In this document: piece after piece, positions 9,752-22,829 of the stretch
Numbering within the stretch: the first letter of the stretch is position 1
Layout of the letters: every line of letters starts with the position of its first letter
NCBI RefSeq assembly: GCF_963678635.1
Contig: NC_087063.1
Coordinates: forward strand, 16,127,006-16,191,005
Reading direction: 5' to 3'
Length of the DNA: 64,000 bases
Origin: Symsagittifera roscoffensis
Taxonomy: Eukaryota; Xenacoelomorpha; Acoela; Convolutidae
Notes under the pieces: model-generated
Databases searched by the model: none
Seen by the model: the letters and a program-made list of their open reading frames with translations, nothing else
Told to the model about the DNA's origin: nothing
Translations under genes and position numbers: made by a program

Positions 9752-12473
9752 TTTTGATCCGTTTTTTCTGGAGTCCAGTCCACTATGTATATCGAAAAGC
9801 TATGTGAATGTGAAGCGTGTTCTGTAAAATTATTCACTTATTGTCTTAATAAAATTTAAGGATTTGAGGTATTATAATTTAGATAAACGCGCTTCTAAAT
9901 TTCGAGTCCGCATTTTAATAAGATTTAGATTGGCGTTTTATTGCTTCAATTCGTTAAATCTTATTCAGACTTGGTGTGAATCATTAGCTGGTTTTGGCGC
10001 TTGCTGTTTCGCCGCCTGCAGTTTTGGAAACTGAGCCTCACTTTGAAAGTTGTTGCTTACTTCATGAAACAAACTATGTGTAAGTGCAAGCGAAAGCCAT
10101 GTCGCTTAATGGCGCACTGTTTTCCCGACTGTTATATTATTTTTTTTTCGGATCCTTGTGTCTGCTCAAAGAAAGACTGCTGGCTTTGCTTCCTCTTTTT
10201 GAATTACGTTCTTACTTAACACTGAAATGTGTCCGATCTTTGTCTGAAATGAACCTCTTCCGAGACTTTTGCATTTTGATAGCCCGTTGATAGATTTTGA
10301 ATTTAAATTTCGGTAGACCTAGTTTTCAACATTTCAATTTATTTTACCTCTTATATTTTGTATGATTGTTTTTTATCGCAAGTGATGCGAAGCTCTGGTT
10401 TGCCTATGTGTAGATTTTTGATATTTGAGCATCAGTCCTCAGAATAAATAATCTCTCATATTGAAAAATCACTCCAGAATCACTGGAAGTATCTCCAGAA
10501 AGTAAGTTTTTCTATCAATTCTCAATAGTATTTAAATAGTGGTTTCTAAATGTTCATTATGAACTGATGTTTTTTGAATTGTAAAACGAATTGTTCTCAG
10601 TAGTTTCACAGCTTTTTACACATGCGAATCAGTGGGCGTAGCGTTATCTTATGAATCTTTCTATTACGGCTTTTTTGCTGCAGGCATCGGCAATTTTATA
10701 GCATGAGTTCGGTAAATTTTACTGTTGACTAGTATTTAGCTCTTTCATGAGCACATGACGCAGATACGAGGACATTTAATCTCCAGGTTGGCGGTTTGGT
10801 TCCGACTGATGTCAAGTTTTTTTGTTTCTCAAAGCTTTCTCACAACCTCTTCATCAAATAGACTAAAAGCAGATCACCAGGAAGTCCTAAAGGAAACTAA
10901 TATTTGGTTAGCAAGCAATAAATTAACACTGTTAAAAATATCATTTAATAAATATTCTACAAATACAAAAATTAATGGCGAAAAAATAGAAAAACTCAAA
11001 AGTTAGATGAACGTTATTGGAATTACTTTAATTTAACGTTCGACACCACATAATTTCTTAAGAAAAACGTAAGCCAGTACTGTGAGCTGTTTTACAGACT
11101 GAGAAAAATTTTGCAAAAAAACAAGCTTCTTTTGGCCTATTAAACTTTTGTTCAGCCAATTTTACAGTATGGAGTCTTCGCTTACGCATGAACTGATAGA
11201 ACAAATTCGGAACACCTATAAATGCTCCTGAAACATCTCATAAAAACCGTATGTTACAAAAAAATTCTCACTGAGACGCCTGAAAACAGGCTTAATTTAG
11301 TCTTACGGTGCTCTCTGAAGTGATGTTTTTGTAAATTGATATTTTCATTTGTAATTCTGTACGTCTGCTGACTTCACTTGGAAACAATTTATCATGATTA
11401 TTAAAGCTTGTTTTTGCCTTTTCTTTCCTTGTTTTTTCTTCTTTGTAGCTAATTATTGCGGTTTTCTGATTCGTATTTGCAAGAAAAGCTTCGCCTGTGC
11501 ATTAAAGTTTATGAAAGAACAACAATTAGAGACATCACTTGACTAGCCTAAATGCTTTTAAGATGTTCTCTTGATGTATTTATAACCAGTTGATATTTGT
11601 TACTGATTTATAATTACATGGTTTTCTGATGTTTTAAGGCTAAAAAGTGAAATTCACCCAAGCGATTCGAACTTTATCGCTCTTTGCATTCGTTTCGTAA
11701 TTCGGATTTTCAAGAAAATTCTAAACAAAACAGTTCTTTTAGACATGGCTATTGAATGGCTAAGGCTTGGCCAAAATATGCCAAGAAGTTTTGTCAGAGT
11801 CAGCGCTTGTTGGCGAAATGTCATATATTATATTTGTAAATGCAGACTAAATTGAGCAAAGCATTCCTTTACTGCATTCTAGTTTTGATAATAAGAAATC
11901 AAATTTCTCAGTCATTTTCTGATTAAGGAAGGAATCTTAGATGCCGTTTTATTTGAACATGGTTGAAAGTATCCTTTTGAAAGAGTCAGAAATTTTTTAT
12001 AATAATTGGATTCGGTCAGTTTTCCAACTTAACTTTGAATGGAAAGAGTGCTATCATAATTGATCTATGCGAGCTATTCCATTATTTTTCAAGAAGTCCT
12101 TTGTTATGAGATAAAACGGCCAAGAAGTTACCTTTATTCATGCGACTATGGTTTAAAATCATTGCCAGGGTGGAGAAGATTAATGTGTGTTTTTGTGCAT
12201 TTAGCCTGATTTTGTGTAATGCTCCAGTGTTTCACCATTTTAGACTTCGGTTACAGAGGAAGAAACCATGTTTGGTAGGTCGTTTCGGTCTATAACCACC
12301 TTTGAAATATCTCGAACTGCTAATTACTGCATAGCTTCACGCATAAACTAGGCGAAACGTTTTTTATTTGGTTTTGTTAAGCTAGCTTGTGTGAAAACAG
12401 CCATAAAAATTAATATTAGAGTTGAGACTGCACCGAAGTGTTTTTGAAAGCCATCATTTCTTAATTTTTTCAG
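9752..12473. other. Intergenic stretch with a diverged tRNA-like module
   Basis: A type C tRNA-like module is at 10750-10808 (CATGACGCAGATACGAGGAC ... GCGGTTTGGTTCCGA). A copy of the dispersed 'CGCAAGTGATGCGAAGC' tail motif is at about 10376. Upstream exons of the minus-strand gene at 9.2-9.7 kb may lie here but could not be picked out. The segment ends at 12473 with TTAATTTTTTCAG, a 3' splice site 11 bases before the next start codon. Confidence 0.4.
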
Positions 12474-12484
12474 ATACTTTTGCA

Positions 12485-15400
12485 ATGAGCCGAGTCTTAA
12501 CTGTAACACCCCTGAAGCGCAACACAGTGAACTTAAAGTTTCACTTCCCAGGTTTTGGAGGAGCTCAGCTTACTCGCTGTAGTTTATCTATTCCAGTAGA
12601 AGCCGTCATTCAGAACCTCGAGTTTGGCTTGTACCTGGTTTTGGAAACAGGTGAAACATGCATGCTCCAAAAGTTCGGAGAAAATTGTTTGTCTACCGTA
12701 CTTGGCATCTCGTGTCATGGGAATTTCTCTTTGAAACTTTCAATCATTGACAGATTAGACAGAAATGACGTCGAGCACGACAATGATTCGAATAAAGATC
12801 AAATTGATAACTTTGTCGGCCAAGTAACTTTATCGGTTTTGTGCCATGGAATCGATAATTTACCTCGAAACGTAATATCTGACTGCAAAAAGTTTTCCGT
12901 CATTCAAGCGTGCAAAGCGACGTTGAACTCAGATTTCAATTCTTTAGTTTTTGATTCTAAACTATCAAACTGCCAAGTTGTGCTGGATAAAATCTCTCAT
13001 GGCAGTCAAAATAATTCACGACGCTTTCATGGTTTGCTTTTCCTTACATTTCCCGCAGACAATGAGAAGTTTTGCGTTGCTGAATTTTCGTCGGATAACA
13101 TTTGTTCAGATGTAGGCTTAAATGTGCCAAAAGGAGCGTCTTTTGAATTCAGTTTGAGCGAAGTTGAAGTTTTTAAAAATTCTAATGGCCTGGGAAATCA
13201 TTACGATTCTGAGTCCAATGAGGCTTGTGAACAAGCTGCTAAAAGCGGTTCGGTTTTGACCGAAATTGAAATCAAAGTTTTGATTCATGCGACTAAGCTA
13301 GAGAATGTTTCACAAACTAGTTTTGAACGCTATTTGATTTTGAACAATGGAGAAACTTCGACAGTTGACTTTAGCGCGGAATCTGTCCAATCGGTAAAAA
13401 TTTTAAAATTAGCCGCTCAGATTCCCAAAGAAATTTCGGATAATCAACAATCTTGCGTTCTCAAGGCAATTGTGAATGGAAGATTTGAAATTTCATTGAT
13501 CGAATTGAAAACTTCGCAACCTTTTTCTGTCATAAACGAAACTTTGTTTTCTCCTTTTGGTTTGCGATTGGAAAGTGAAAGTCCATCCAAAGCTGTCGTA
13601 TTTTATGAAGTTGAATTTCCGAAAAAGCAAGAAGCTGAAAACTACAATTCATGTGTGACATGCAAAGATGTTGACAAATTGTTTTCAACCTTCATCAAAA
13701 TCCGAGATAAATTTTCAGCCGATGTTGCTTACATGCGTGAAAATGCCTTATTCGGATGTGATACTTTAGTGATAGGTGATTCAATTCTGCGATACGTTGA
13801 CCCTTCAATCCTCAATGGAAACGTGTACGTGCAATCTTTGGGAGGGTGTACGATCGAGCAACTCGATTACATTATCTCGGTGCTTTCGTTGGAGCAGCTG
13901 AAAAGATTGATTATTCATATCGGGGTGAATAATACGCACGGATGTAATAACATGTGCAATGTTAGCGAGCAAGCTGAAAAATACCGAGCTCTGGTTGAAA
14001 AATGTAAAAAAAGAGCACCGAATGCTAAACTTTATTTATCAGCAATTGTTGCTCGTTTCGATAAAACATATTGTAACCAATGGGTTTCGAATTTAAACAG
14101 CGAGATTTGTAACCTGTGCCAAAAAGACTCTTTGTTAACATTCATCAGCAACAAGTCAGTTGCCTACGACAAATGGGGAAATAAGATTGGAGCTAATTTC
14201 ACATATGATAATCTGCATATCTCGGAAAAAGGAACCCGACAACTTTTGTGTAGTATCAACATGATTACTAAAATATCAGACTACCTTCCCGAGGAATCAG
14301 AATCATCAGCTAATGAGTCGTTTGTAACCGCTGCTAATGATTCGATGGTTTCTTCTGGAAGCCACGTCGAATCTGGCAGTGGTTTTCAGCAGACTTACTT
14401 CTACCAAATCGGAGATAAAAAGCCCGGGGACAATCCAACAACATCTACGCCTGCAGGTCATAATCAACAGAAGAAAAAGAAAAATAAACAGAATAAACAA
14501 AAAACGAGATTGGGTTGGGGCGAGTTGGATGTTTTGAACTCGTTTGGACACAGTTCGAGTTCAAGTGCGGCGTCCAGTTGTGCCGAAGAGGAGCCAGGTA
14601 AGTCGTCGAGTGTGTCGGAAAAGAAAGACGTCTCAGGTGCAAGTGGTAGCAAAACTGTATTTCCTGCCGCGCGGTTGTCGGACGAGTTGGTGACCGAAAA
14701 AAGAGGTAAATGTTGCAAAGCTTTGCGTCTCATGTTGTCCATTTTGGCTTAGGTAAATTCTACGTTTTCGCAAAGGTTAATTGAATTAGCTTCAATAAAC
14801 CATCCTCGCGGTGCTTAAATTTTCTCTTAAATTTGGAACAACGAATTTCTTTCCTAGTAAATGTTAAATAATGCTTGGAGTTGCTCGAAAGGTAAGTGAA
14901 TTCTTCGAAAGGTTGCTAATTTAAAGGCAGGTAAATGGTGTTTTGTTTGGCTGTGACTGATTTCGTCCCATGACAGATTTCGTCCCATTTTAATTTCAAC
15001 AGATATCGTCCCATTTCAAAGCGTATACAGATTTTGTCCCACAAATTTGGATATGGGACGAAATCTGTCAATTAAATAAATAGGACGAAATCTGCAGTAG
15101 GACGAATTCTGTGTCAATCGTTTTTATTTGCGGGGTCACCTTTGTTCCGGGTTGTTGAAGTTTTCGCATCTTAGATTTTTTGTTGAAATGCAATTTGGGA
15201 TGAATGAAAACTTACTTTAAACTGAAATACATGTTTGATAGTGGCAAAAATATATTTTTAGCTTGTTTCTTTGATTAAACAGTTATCTGTGAAGTTGTTT
15301 TGGGTTATTGCGCCTTGTCGCAGTGTTTTCCTTGTCCCAGATACAAGTGGTCCGTATATGGGTGATTTGACATCCATCCTCTCAAGCGGTTTGGTGGATG

Positions 15401-17920
15401 TCATGTCAACTTGGAACTTGGTTCTGAGTTTGATTTTGCAACCGGTCAAAATGTATTATTTTACATGCATCGCCGAGCAGCTTCAATCCTAGTTAACTAA
15501 TGTGACGGCCAAGGTGAAGGGGTCAAAGTTAACATGTTTTTTATCCTTGCGATCACCAAGGGATTGCAATCGGATACTAGACTTTTTTCCCCTTAAATAA
15601 CTTTGTATACACAGAATGGTCAAAATTAGAAATGGTAAATATAGGTTCAGTTCATAATGAATTTGATTTTTTTTTGTCTCGGGGACTGGAGTTAAAGAAT
15701 GCGTCTCCGACGGCAAGGGTTCTTGGTTCGAATCTGACAGGACTTTTTTTCCAATTGGAAATATTCCGTTCAAAAAATTGTTTGTCGGCTTATGACTTGT
15801 CTGCCTATGTTTTGTCTTAGTTGCCTGAAGTGTTTTTTTTTCGCTGTACGCAGTTGCTTTTAGTTTTTTGATTTATTTCTCTTGTTAGTAATTTTACTAG
15901 CATTGATTTGGTATTTTTTCTTTTTTTTTGGATACAAGGTTTCTGATTAGTTTTTTTATTTGAAATTGTGTGGAATTAGTTACAGTCTTAATTTATTGGT
16001 GTCTTAGGATTGAACAGTTTTATTTGAACTCGATTTATTTTTTTTGCATATTTGACCCGCCTGTTTTGTCTACGAAGATAAGCGGCGATTGTCGCTCGAG
16101 GTTTAGAACTGTGGTCCTTTTCTGGCTGAATTTTTTTTTATACGAGCATTTTTGTCTTTTTTTGTTGTTGTGATCTAGTTATTTAAACGTTGCGTATCAA
16201 GTTCACAATTTATAAGTTTGATGTAATTGGATTGTTTTTATCAGTTGACAGAGTTTTTCTTCCGATTTTGAGGAATTTATTTGAACTTTTTGCATTCATT
16301 TTTTAAGTTTTATAACTTATAACCATTTTTCCTGTTGTTGTTTATAGACAAGTGTTTTTGTAGCATATGCAGGTTGCTTGGTTGCAAGCTTTCAAACAAA
16401 GTTTTTGAGTACATTTAGGACTTTTTGGATCTCGATTTTTGGCCAAGGTTTTCTCCATCTATTGGTTATCTGAAAGAAATGAGTTGGTGTAGCCCGAATC
16501 TTTCTTATGTTTTAGGTAATTGATTTCTATAACAATTGCAATAAGTTTTTTCTTAATTTTTTCAGCCTACGATTTTACAACAGATTTCATTTAAAATTTT
16601 CAATTTTCGTTCAAGACTTTTGGGTTCTGGCATTTTATTCTGTATCGCAAGTGCTGCGAAGCTCAGCTTTGCGTCTTATTTTTTGCTATATTTGAATAAA
16701 ACTTATGTTTGTGTTCAAGTTCGTTTGCTGATAGGATTTTATCTTAAGCCATGTTCAAAGATTTGCGAGTAGTTCATTTTCCTCGTTATAAGTCAGTAAC
16801 GAAAAATCCGTTTTTTTAGAAACTAAAGCGACGGACGATTTGATGACATTTGAAGATAGCTCTACTATTCAACAACCGACTGACAACTACATTCAAGACG
16901 AGACTGGGACTAGAAGGCAATCAGAGACCGAATTGAGTGTCTCTAGTTTGAATGCAACATCAACTGTAGAAGAAGATACCGATGATGTCAATGGTTCTTG
17001 GCAGACTGTGTCTGAAGAGGTTGTTGAAAAAGAGAAAAAGGCGACGGGAAAAAAGGGCAAAAAGGGAAACAAAAGGACGAACAATGCTCTCAGTCAAAAT
17101 GGTTAGTGATAATTTTTTTCACGATTTCATTGGAATACAAGGATTCTTTTTTGCGTCTGATATAAGAAAACTCATGCCAGATTTGAGTTTTTTCCAGAAA
17201 AAAGCATAATTTTTGAAACGAGCTGTTCTCAAGGTCTCAAGGTAAAATTTTTTTCAGTGTTTTTATAAGAAACTTAACATTCACCGAAAGAGCAACTGTT
17301 AACCAGTGTAGATGTCATTGAGCATGTCAATGATCAATAGATGTCAAGTTTGGGTGTTTTCAGGAATGCGCATCGCAGGAACCTTTTTGGATTTTAACTG
17401 GGTCAAAATCTCGAACGAATCACCAGCCGATTAGCTCGCATTAGGTAAGACCAATCATCACTGTTTGGTAGTAGCCTAAATTTGACATCAGCACTGGTTA
17501 TATGCTCGTTAAATGTTATATTGCAGTTTTAATTTTGTTTCAGCGGTGTGTATTACGAATGTTGACACGAGTCAAGAAGATGGTAAGATGCCCGAAAAAG
17601 AAGTCCACGACACCGCTACATCATTAGAGTTAGTAGAGACTAAAAAACGAAAAGTGTCACTGAATGACGAAGTAACAGTCTTTCCTATTCCTCTACGGAA
17701 GAAAAAGTTCCCGGTCGAAATGATGCAGCTACCGGAGAAAAAAAAGAAAAAAGGGGAATTGAAAACGAATATAGTAGACGATGACCTATCGCTAGCTGAG
17801 TTCGCGGCCGAGTTCGTTTTGTCTGCGAAGAGCAGTGGAGCCAAGGATGGAGCTGTGTCGAAAAAGAAACAGAAACTTGCTAGTAAAAAAGCGAACAAAA
17901 AAGCAATGGTGAATAAATAG
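12485..17920 (+). CDS. SGNH-hydrolase-like domain protein with Lys-rich nuclear-type C-terminus
   Basis: Three coding exons: 12485-14705, 16820-17101 and 17544-17920. All junctions are phase 1 and the joined length divides exactly into 959 codons plus stop. An alternative, stronger donor at 14597/14598 (CAG|GTAAGT) also keeps frame and would give 923 residues. Residues 1-400 form an unrecognised beta-rich-looking region. From about 425 to 600 there is an SGNH/GDSL-type fold: GDSI with Ser433, a Gly pair after LQSL-type strand, GVNN with Asn482/483, and DNLH with Asp575 and His578, so all four block residues are present. SGNH enzymes are usually esterases or acyl hydrolases; here the substrate is unknown. 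After it come Ser-rich and Lys-rich segments (QQKKKKNKQNKQK; KKGKKGNKR; PEKKKKKG), suggesting a nuclear or nucleolar protein. The single long exon and SGNH domain resemble ORF1 esterases of some non-LTR retrotransposons, but the spliced exons and open frame argue for a host gene. Confidence 0.75.
14956..15112. repeat. Inverted array of a 15-bp motif inside intron 1
   Basis: Four forward copies of ACAGATTTCGTCCCA-like units (14956, 14973, 14999, 15027) are followed by three reverse-complement copies (15054, 15081, 15098). The two sets face each other across about 12 bases, so the block can fold into a hairpin. It lies in the 2.1-kb intron of the SGNH-like gene. Confidence 0.85.
15676..15742 (+). 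repeat. tRNA-like module, type A, in intron 1
   Basis: A box around GACTGGAGTTAAAGAATGCG and B box TTGGTTCGAATCTGAC. The 130 bp upstream (ACTAGACTTTTTTCCCC ... AGAATGGTCAAAATTAGAAATGG) match the region before the module at 55948, so the repeat extends well beyond the tRNA-like core. Confidence 0.6.
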
Positions 17921-18334
17921 AGTAATTGTTGTGTTTGCTCTTAAAGAAGCGAATTAATTGTTTCTATAAATACAATTTTTCCATAAATAGGTTCCGATAT
18001 CTCTATATATGGGTGAGATGTAATGAATCCGTAAGAAACAGCGAAAGAATTCATAGACCATAAAAATGAGGAAAAGGAGAGGGTGAGTAAGAATGGCCGT
18101 GTTAGTGTTTTCGGGAAGCCGAATAATTTTTTCAATCAAATTAATATGAAATATAATTATAATTTTTTCAATCTAAATAATATATAGATATATCTGTGCC
18201 CTAATCCTTGCAATGGTGTTGAAATCGCTAGTTCTTAAAACGGAGTTTTTTTGCAATTAAATTGTTGAATCATGACTGAATGGCCTTTATTATGATGCTT
18301 TACTCAACCTTCTTAGCCATTTTTGTAGTTCTAT

Positions 18335-19745
18335 TCAAAAGTTTTAGTTTCTGAAATGTGACGTTTTTCTATTATTGTTCCCAAATTTTGAAGTTCCCAT
18401 CTCTATAATGAGGAGCTGTCAGGGTACTCTCGGGGGTTGCGAATGTTGGCTCCAAATGTGATTGCTCATATCCTTGTTTAGGAGACGACGTTTTTTATGC
18501 TTTATTCCAAATTTTCAGAAATTGTTTTAAAAAATTCAAAAACGTGAATTTCCCAACCAAGTAGGTGGCTACTGTGAGGGTACTATAATGAGTTGCCAAT
18601 TGTGCGTCCAAATACGACTGCTCAAGTGTCTTGTTTCGATATATGATCTTTTTTTTTTTTTTTTTTTTCAAAAATTCTGAGAAAAAGTTGGATTTACGAG
18701 TTTTCAAATATATTTGACAAATTCCGAACCCTGTAGTTTAGTGATGTCAGGGTACTCTCAGTGATTTAATTTCTAGCCTCCATATGTGAATGCTCAAATG
18801 CTTTTAGTTTCCGAGGTATGACGTTTTTTATAATTTGCTTAAAAGTTTTCAAAACTGAGATGCTAAATTTTTACAAAATTGAAATTTCACAACCCAAAAG
18901 CTGGATGCTACCAGGCTAGTATCAATATTTGCAATTGATTCCTCCTAATGTGACTGCTGAAATTGTTTTAGTTTCCGAGATATCCCATTTTTTATGATTT
19001 TCAAAACTTAAAAAAAAACTTAATTTATAAAAAATAAATTTTGAAATTCTCAAAAGTATGGTGAGGTGCTGTCAAGGTCTCAGGAAAATTATATCTGGAC
19101 TCCAAATACGAGTGTTTTACGCATTCTTTTCCCTGCTAGAAATGACTTTTTCACGATTTTGTGTTTAGTTTAAAAAAATACTTTTCTCAAAATTGGAAAT
19201 TGTCGACACATTTGTGGGGCGAAGTCACCTTTTTAGCAGCAGTTGTGGTCGCCATCTTAAAATTTATTCTCAAACTGTTCAGTTATTCGACCTATTTACA
19301 AACTGACTTCTTTATTATTTAATTAAGTAAAAATTAAACTAAGAAAAAAAGTCTGATGTTTTTAAGTTAATTACGTTGGATTTATCTTTTGATTGCAGTT
19401 AATGATATGCGTTCTAGCTAATGAAAAGAAAGAACTAAGTTAAGCAAGAGTCTCATTCATGGATTCAGTGGCTTTGCCCATGAAGTAATTAAATATACAA
19501 AGTGCAGTTTTATGCTGCCGGCCATTTTAGTGTTTTGTTTCAAAATACGAAGAACTGAAACACAGTAGTTTTGGGAAATACCATTTCAGTTTGAAAGTAA
19601 CCGTTAAGTCAAAGTTTTCGTTTCGTTCAATCTTTGAAATCAAAGGCGTTTGATGCCTCCGTCTAATGTTACGGTCGCATTCCAATCGTTTTTCCAATTA
19701 CTTAATATAGAAGTAGTTTTCACGTATATCAATCTGTCTGAGGTG
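18335..19745 (+). repeat. ~165-bp-period degenerate tandem array with unique tail (copy 1)
   Basis: Landmark strings related to GCTGTCAGGGTACTCTC occur at about 18414, 18568, 18743, 18904 and 19068, that is every 154-175 bp. Each is followed by a CTCCAAATATGA-CTGCTCAAA-type string and by TTAGTTTCCGAGGTATGACG. A non-repetitive tail (ACGTTGGATTTA ... CCTCCGTCTAATGTTACGGTCGC) runs to about 19745. The same order, array then tail, recurs at 52590-54035. Confidence 0.8.
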
Positions 19746-19968
19746 AGTTACATTTAGTTTAGCTTTTGCTCAACGCAATTTTACTGGGTTTTGTTCACTG
19801 CTCTTGCTGACTATTTTTGCGAAGTTACTACGTTTGAAACTGATTTAGCATACTTTTTGTCGTGTTCATTATCTTGATAGCAATTTTCGTTTTGCTTTCA
19901 TAAACGGGTGTTAGACTTCTTCCCGTAAACAACTTTCTTACAAACCTTAATTGCTTTTCTTATTTCCA

Positions 19969-20038
19969 GGCTCTTTCGACCTAGAGTTAACGCCATCGCT
20001 TTTGCACCCTAAAGTCAGGGGATTGAATCCCGGCCGGT
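19969..20038 (+). repeat. tRNA-like module, type A
   Basis: CGACCTAGAGTTAACGCC (A box) and GGATTGAATCCCGGCC (B box) with the usual type A downstream tail (TCTGCTCAAGTTGTGTCGCC). Part of the same dispersed element as 1859 and 61944. Confidence 0.6.
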
Positions 20039-22667
20039 TACTGTTTTTTTTCAGTTTGTATGCAATTGAAATTTCTGCGGTTAAAAATGATTTGTTGTAC
20101 TTTCCTTTGTCTGCTCAAGTTGTGTCGCCGCATAACGGATTCGGCTCGTGCTGTAAGCAACTTTCATTGATTTGCATGTGCTAGTGTTCTTCAATGTAGT
20201 TTGAGAGAGGACTCAAAATTTTTTAGTTTTTTTTTTTTAATTAAAAGTTTTTTTTCGGCTCAAATTCTGTCTGTTCAATGCTTGGCGGCTTCGATGCTTG
20301 TAGTTTTGTTCATTTTAGTTTGAAGAGGTACTTTAAATTTAAAATTTTATAAAGTTTTTTTTGGGCTCTACTGATGTCTGCTCATAGGTTACCGGCTTTG
20401 TTTCCTTTTCGTACGTTATGTTCCGCTGATAATTGATTGTTCAAAGGTCTGTCATGTTTGCCTAGAATAAGCTCCTATCGAGGTATACGAAAATTTAATT
20501 TTTGTCAAACTTAAATATATATATATTTTTTGGTACAAGTAATAATGGTAACCATGCTCATTAAAAATTGAATAAAAACAACCTGCATTCCCGTTAGTTC
20601 ACAGCTAGACAGAGTTCTTTTCAGGCAGTAAAGTTTTTCAAATGAATTTGTCGAAACCTTTTAGATTCTTGGTTTTCGTCCTGGCTTCCGTCGGTTCATT
20701 TTCCGTTTTTTAAAGAGTCGATGAACACAGTTCAGACTCTAAGATAGGTCGTGATGATATTTGTTCAGGATGTCTTCCAGGCTCAATTTTATTTTTTCGC
20801 GGCTTGACTTTTGATTTATTTTTAAGATCTGTTCGTTTCATTTGTTAAAAGGTAGGCAAACTCCACTGTCGAACAGCAAAACTGAAAAGATCACAAAAAC
20901 GTGATCGAGTTTTAGTTTCGAAAGTGGAATTGATTTTTCAGATTTCCCCGCAAAATATAAAATTTACGTATTGATCCATTTCAAGGCAATCTAGTTTTAC
21001 TTCGAAATTCCAAAGTATATTTTTATGTTTGTGTTGTATCGAAAGTGATGCGAAGTTCCGCTTGGCGTCTTTGTATAACTTTCGTTGAATCAGAGCACTA
21101 CGTTTTCTTTAATGTTAATTACACTTGCGAGAGCTAGTGTATTGCAACCGGGTTTTAAACCTTTTCACCCTTTTAAAACCTTTTAAACCTTTTTAAAACT
21201 TTGTACACGGGATTCATGGCCTCTTCGAAGCGGAACTCAGCAGCTACTACCAGCTAACTAGATTCGCTAACCAAAACAGACATACTGTAATTAGAGCATG
21301 TTTGCAGTTTTACCTAATTTATTCAAATTTTTACAATTAATTTACCAACACTTTCATATAAAACTGTTTTTTCGGTTTTATCTTCATTAAGCTTGAATGG
21401 TCTCGCTTTTTATTATATCGTTTTAAGTTCCTCATATTGTGTCTTCTGATAAGCGAATATGCCTAAGTGTCTCGTGAGGGGATCAGTTTGTATGTTTCTT
21501 AATGAAAACATTTGTTTTTCGGCTCGATTTTTTGTCTGGTCAATTACCGTCGGCTTTGTTGCCGCTTCGTTTGTTTTGCTTCTGTACTAAATTGGGTGCT
21601 GCAATTGAGTTACCTGAAATGTTTTATCATTTTGATTTTTGTTCAATAAAATTCATACATAATAAAGTTTTGGAAGTTTTTTCGCCTTTCTAGTGTTTAA
21701 ATTACGTCCAATTTTCTTGTCGGTTAATTTTCTTTTTCGTATTTGAGTTGCATCGCAAGTGGTGCGAATCTCCGTTTCGCCTCTTTAAAATTATGAAGTC
21801 CCTGTTTCAGTTGTGAAAGTTTTTTTTCCCAAATTTTCGCCGCGATTGGTGATTTCGAAGTGTTTCTGCTTTACCTTGTCCGAAGATGCTTCTGGTTTTG
21901 AGAAAATGTCAAACTTTTTATCATCAATGAATTTGTAAAAGGCACTGATTTGTTTTGTTTGATTTTTTGTTTGTTTCTGGCTGAATTCGGTTTTTTTTGC
22001 GGTGTGCTTTTTTTGTAAGCTTAATCCCAATTCTTTTGGTGAAAAGAAAAAAAATTACGCTATTGAATAGTTAGTTATGTTGTATAAAACATTTTCAATC
22101 ATTAAATGTTCTTCAAATTGAAAGAGCTTTGCCATGATGTAATTTTTTCTTGGAATTTCGAAATCAATCTTGTTTTTCGGTTTCCTTGTTCATTGACATT
22201 CTTCCAACTTACTGTTTTTTCTCAAATGGAGTCAATTTTATTCAAAATGTCAATTTTTCCCGGCTATGTTTGTTTCATTTAGTTTTGATGCAGAGCGGAA
22301 ACGATTGATTTTAAAGATGTTACAATAGGTTCGTTCTCAGTTTCGTAATTCTTTCAAGTTAACTGAAGTTGGGTTGGTGTTTTGCAAAAATTCTTGTTGT
22401 AGATTTTTTTACTCTAGAAAAGACTGCTCGTATCTGACCTTTAATGTTCCGTTGAAGATGTTTTTGATTGAAAAAATGATAAAACTTTTCGAAAACTAAT
22501 AGAAACCTTCATTTTTTTTGTTTAATCACCCCCACCAGACGCCAAGTAAAGTATAAAGTGATATAATTCGCGCCTGGTTGCGTATTAATAAGAATGAATT
22601 GCTTGCCCCATTTAATTGGGAATGATTCAGTTTGCCGCTGACGACCCTTTAGTTTGACGAAATGTTT

Positions 22668-22790
22668 TGCCCGCTAATATAGGACGTTTCAAACCCTCAC
22701 AACTGAATCCGCTAATATCGGGACGCTTCAAACCCTCATAACTGAATCCGCTAAAATCGGTACGTTTCAAATCCGTTAATATTAGACGCT
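22668..22790. repeat. 38/39-bp minisatellite, about three units
   Basis: Units begin CCGCTAATAT and end AACTGAAT, the third being truncated. On the minus strand they stay open and would encode a 13-residue repeat (GLKRPDISGFSCE-like) inside an ORF at 22627-22947. Nothing else supports that ORF as a gene. Confidence 0.75.
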
Positions 22791-22829
22791 TCTGATTTGT
22801 CTTTTTGTGTGAAATCACGTACCACGAAT

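Noticed and set aside
17365-17446. Extra exon of the SGNH-like gene between TTTTCAG (17364) and AG|GTAAGA
   Set aside because: It has stops in every frame before or at the donor and would break the phase-1 joint that works between 17101 and 17544.
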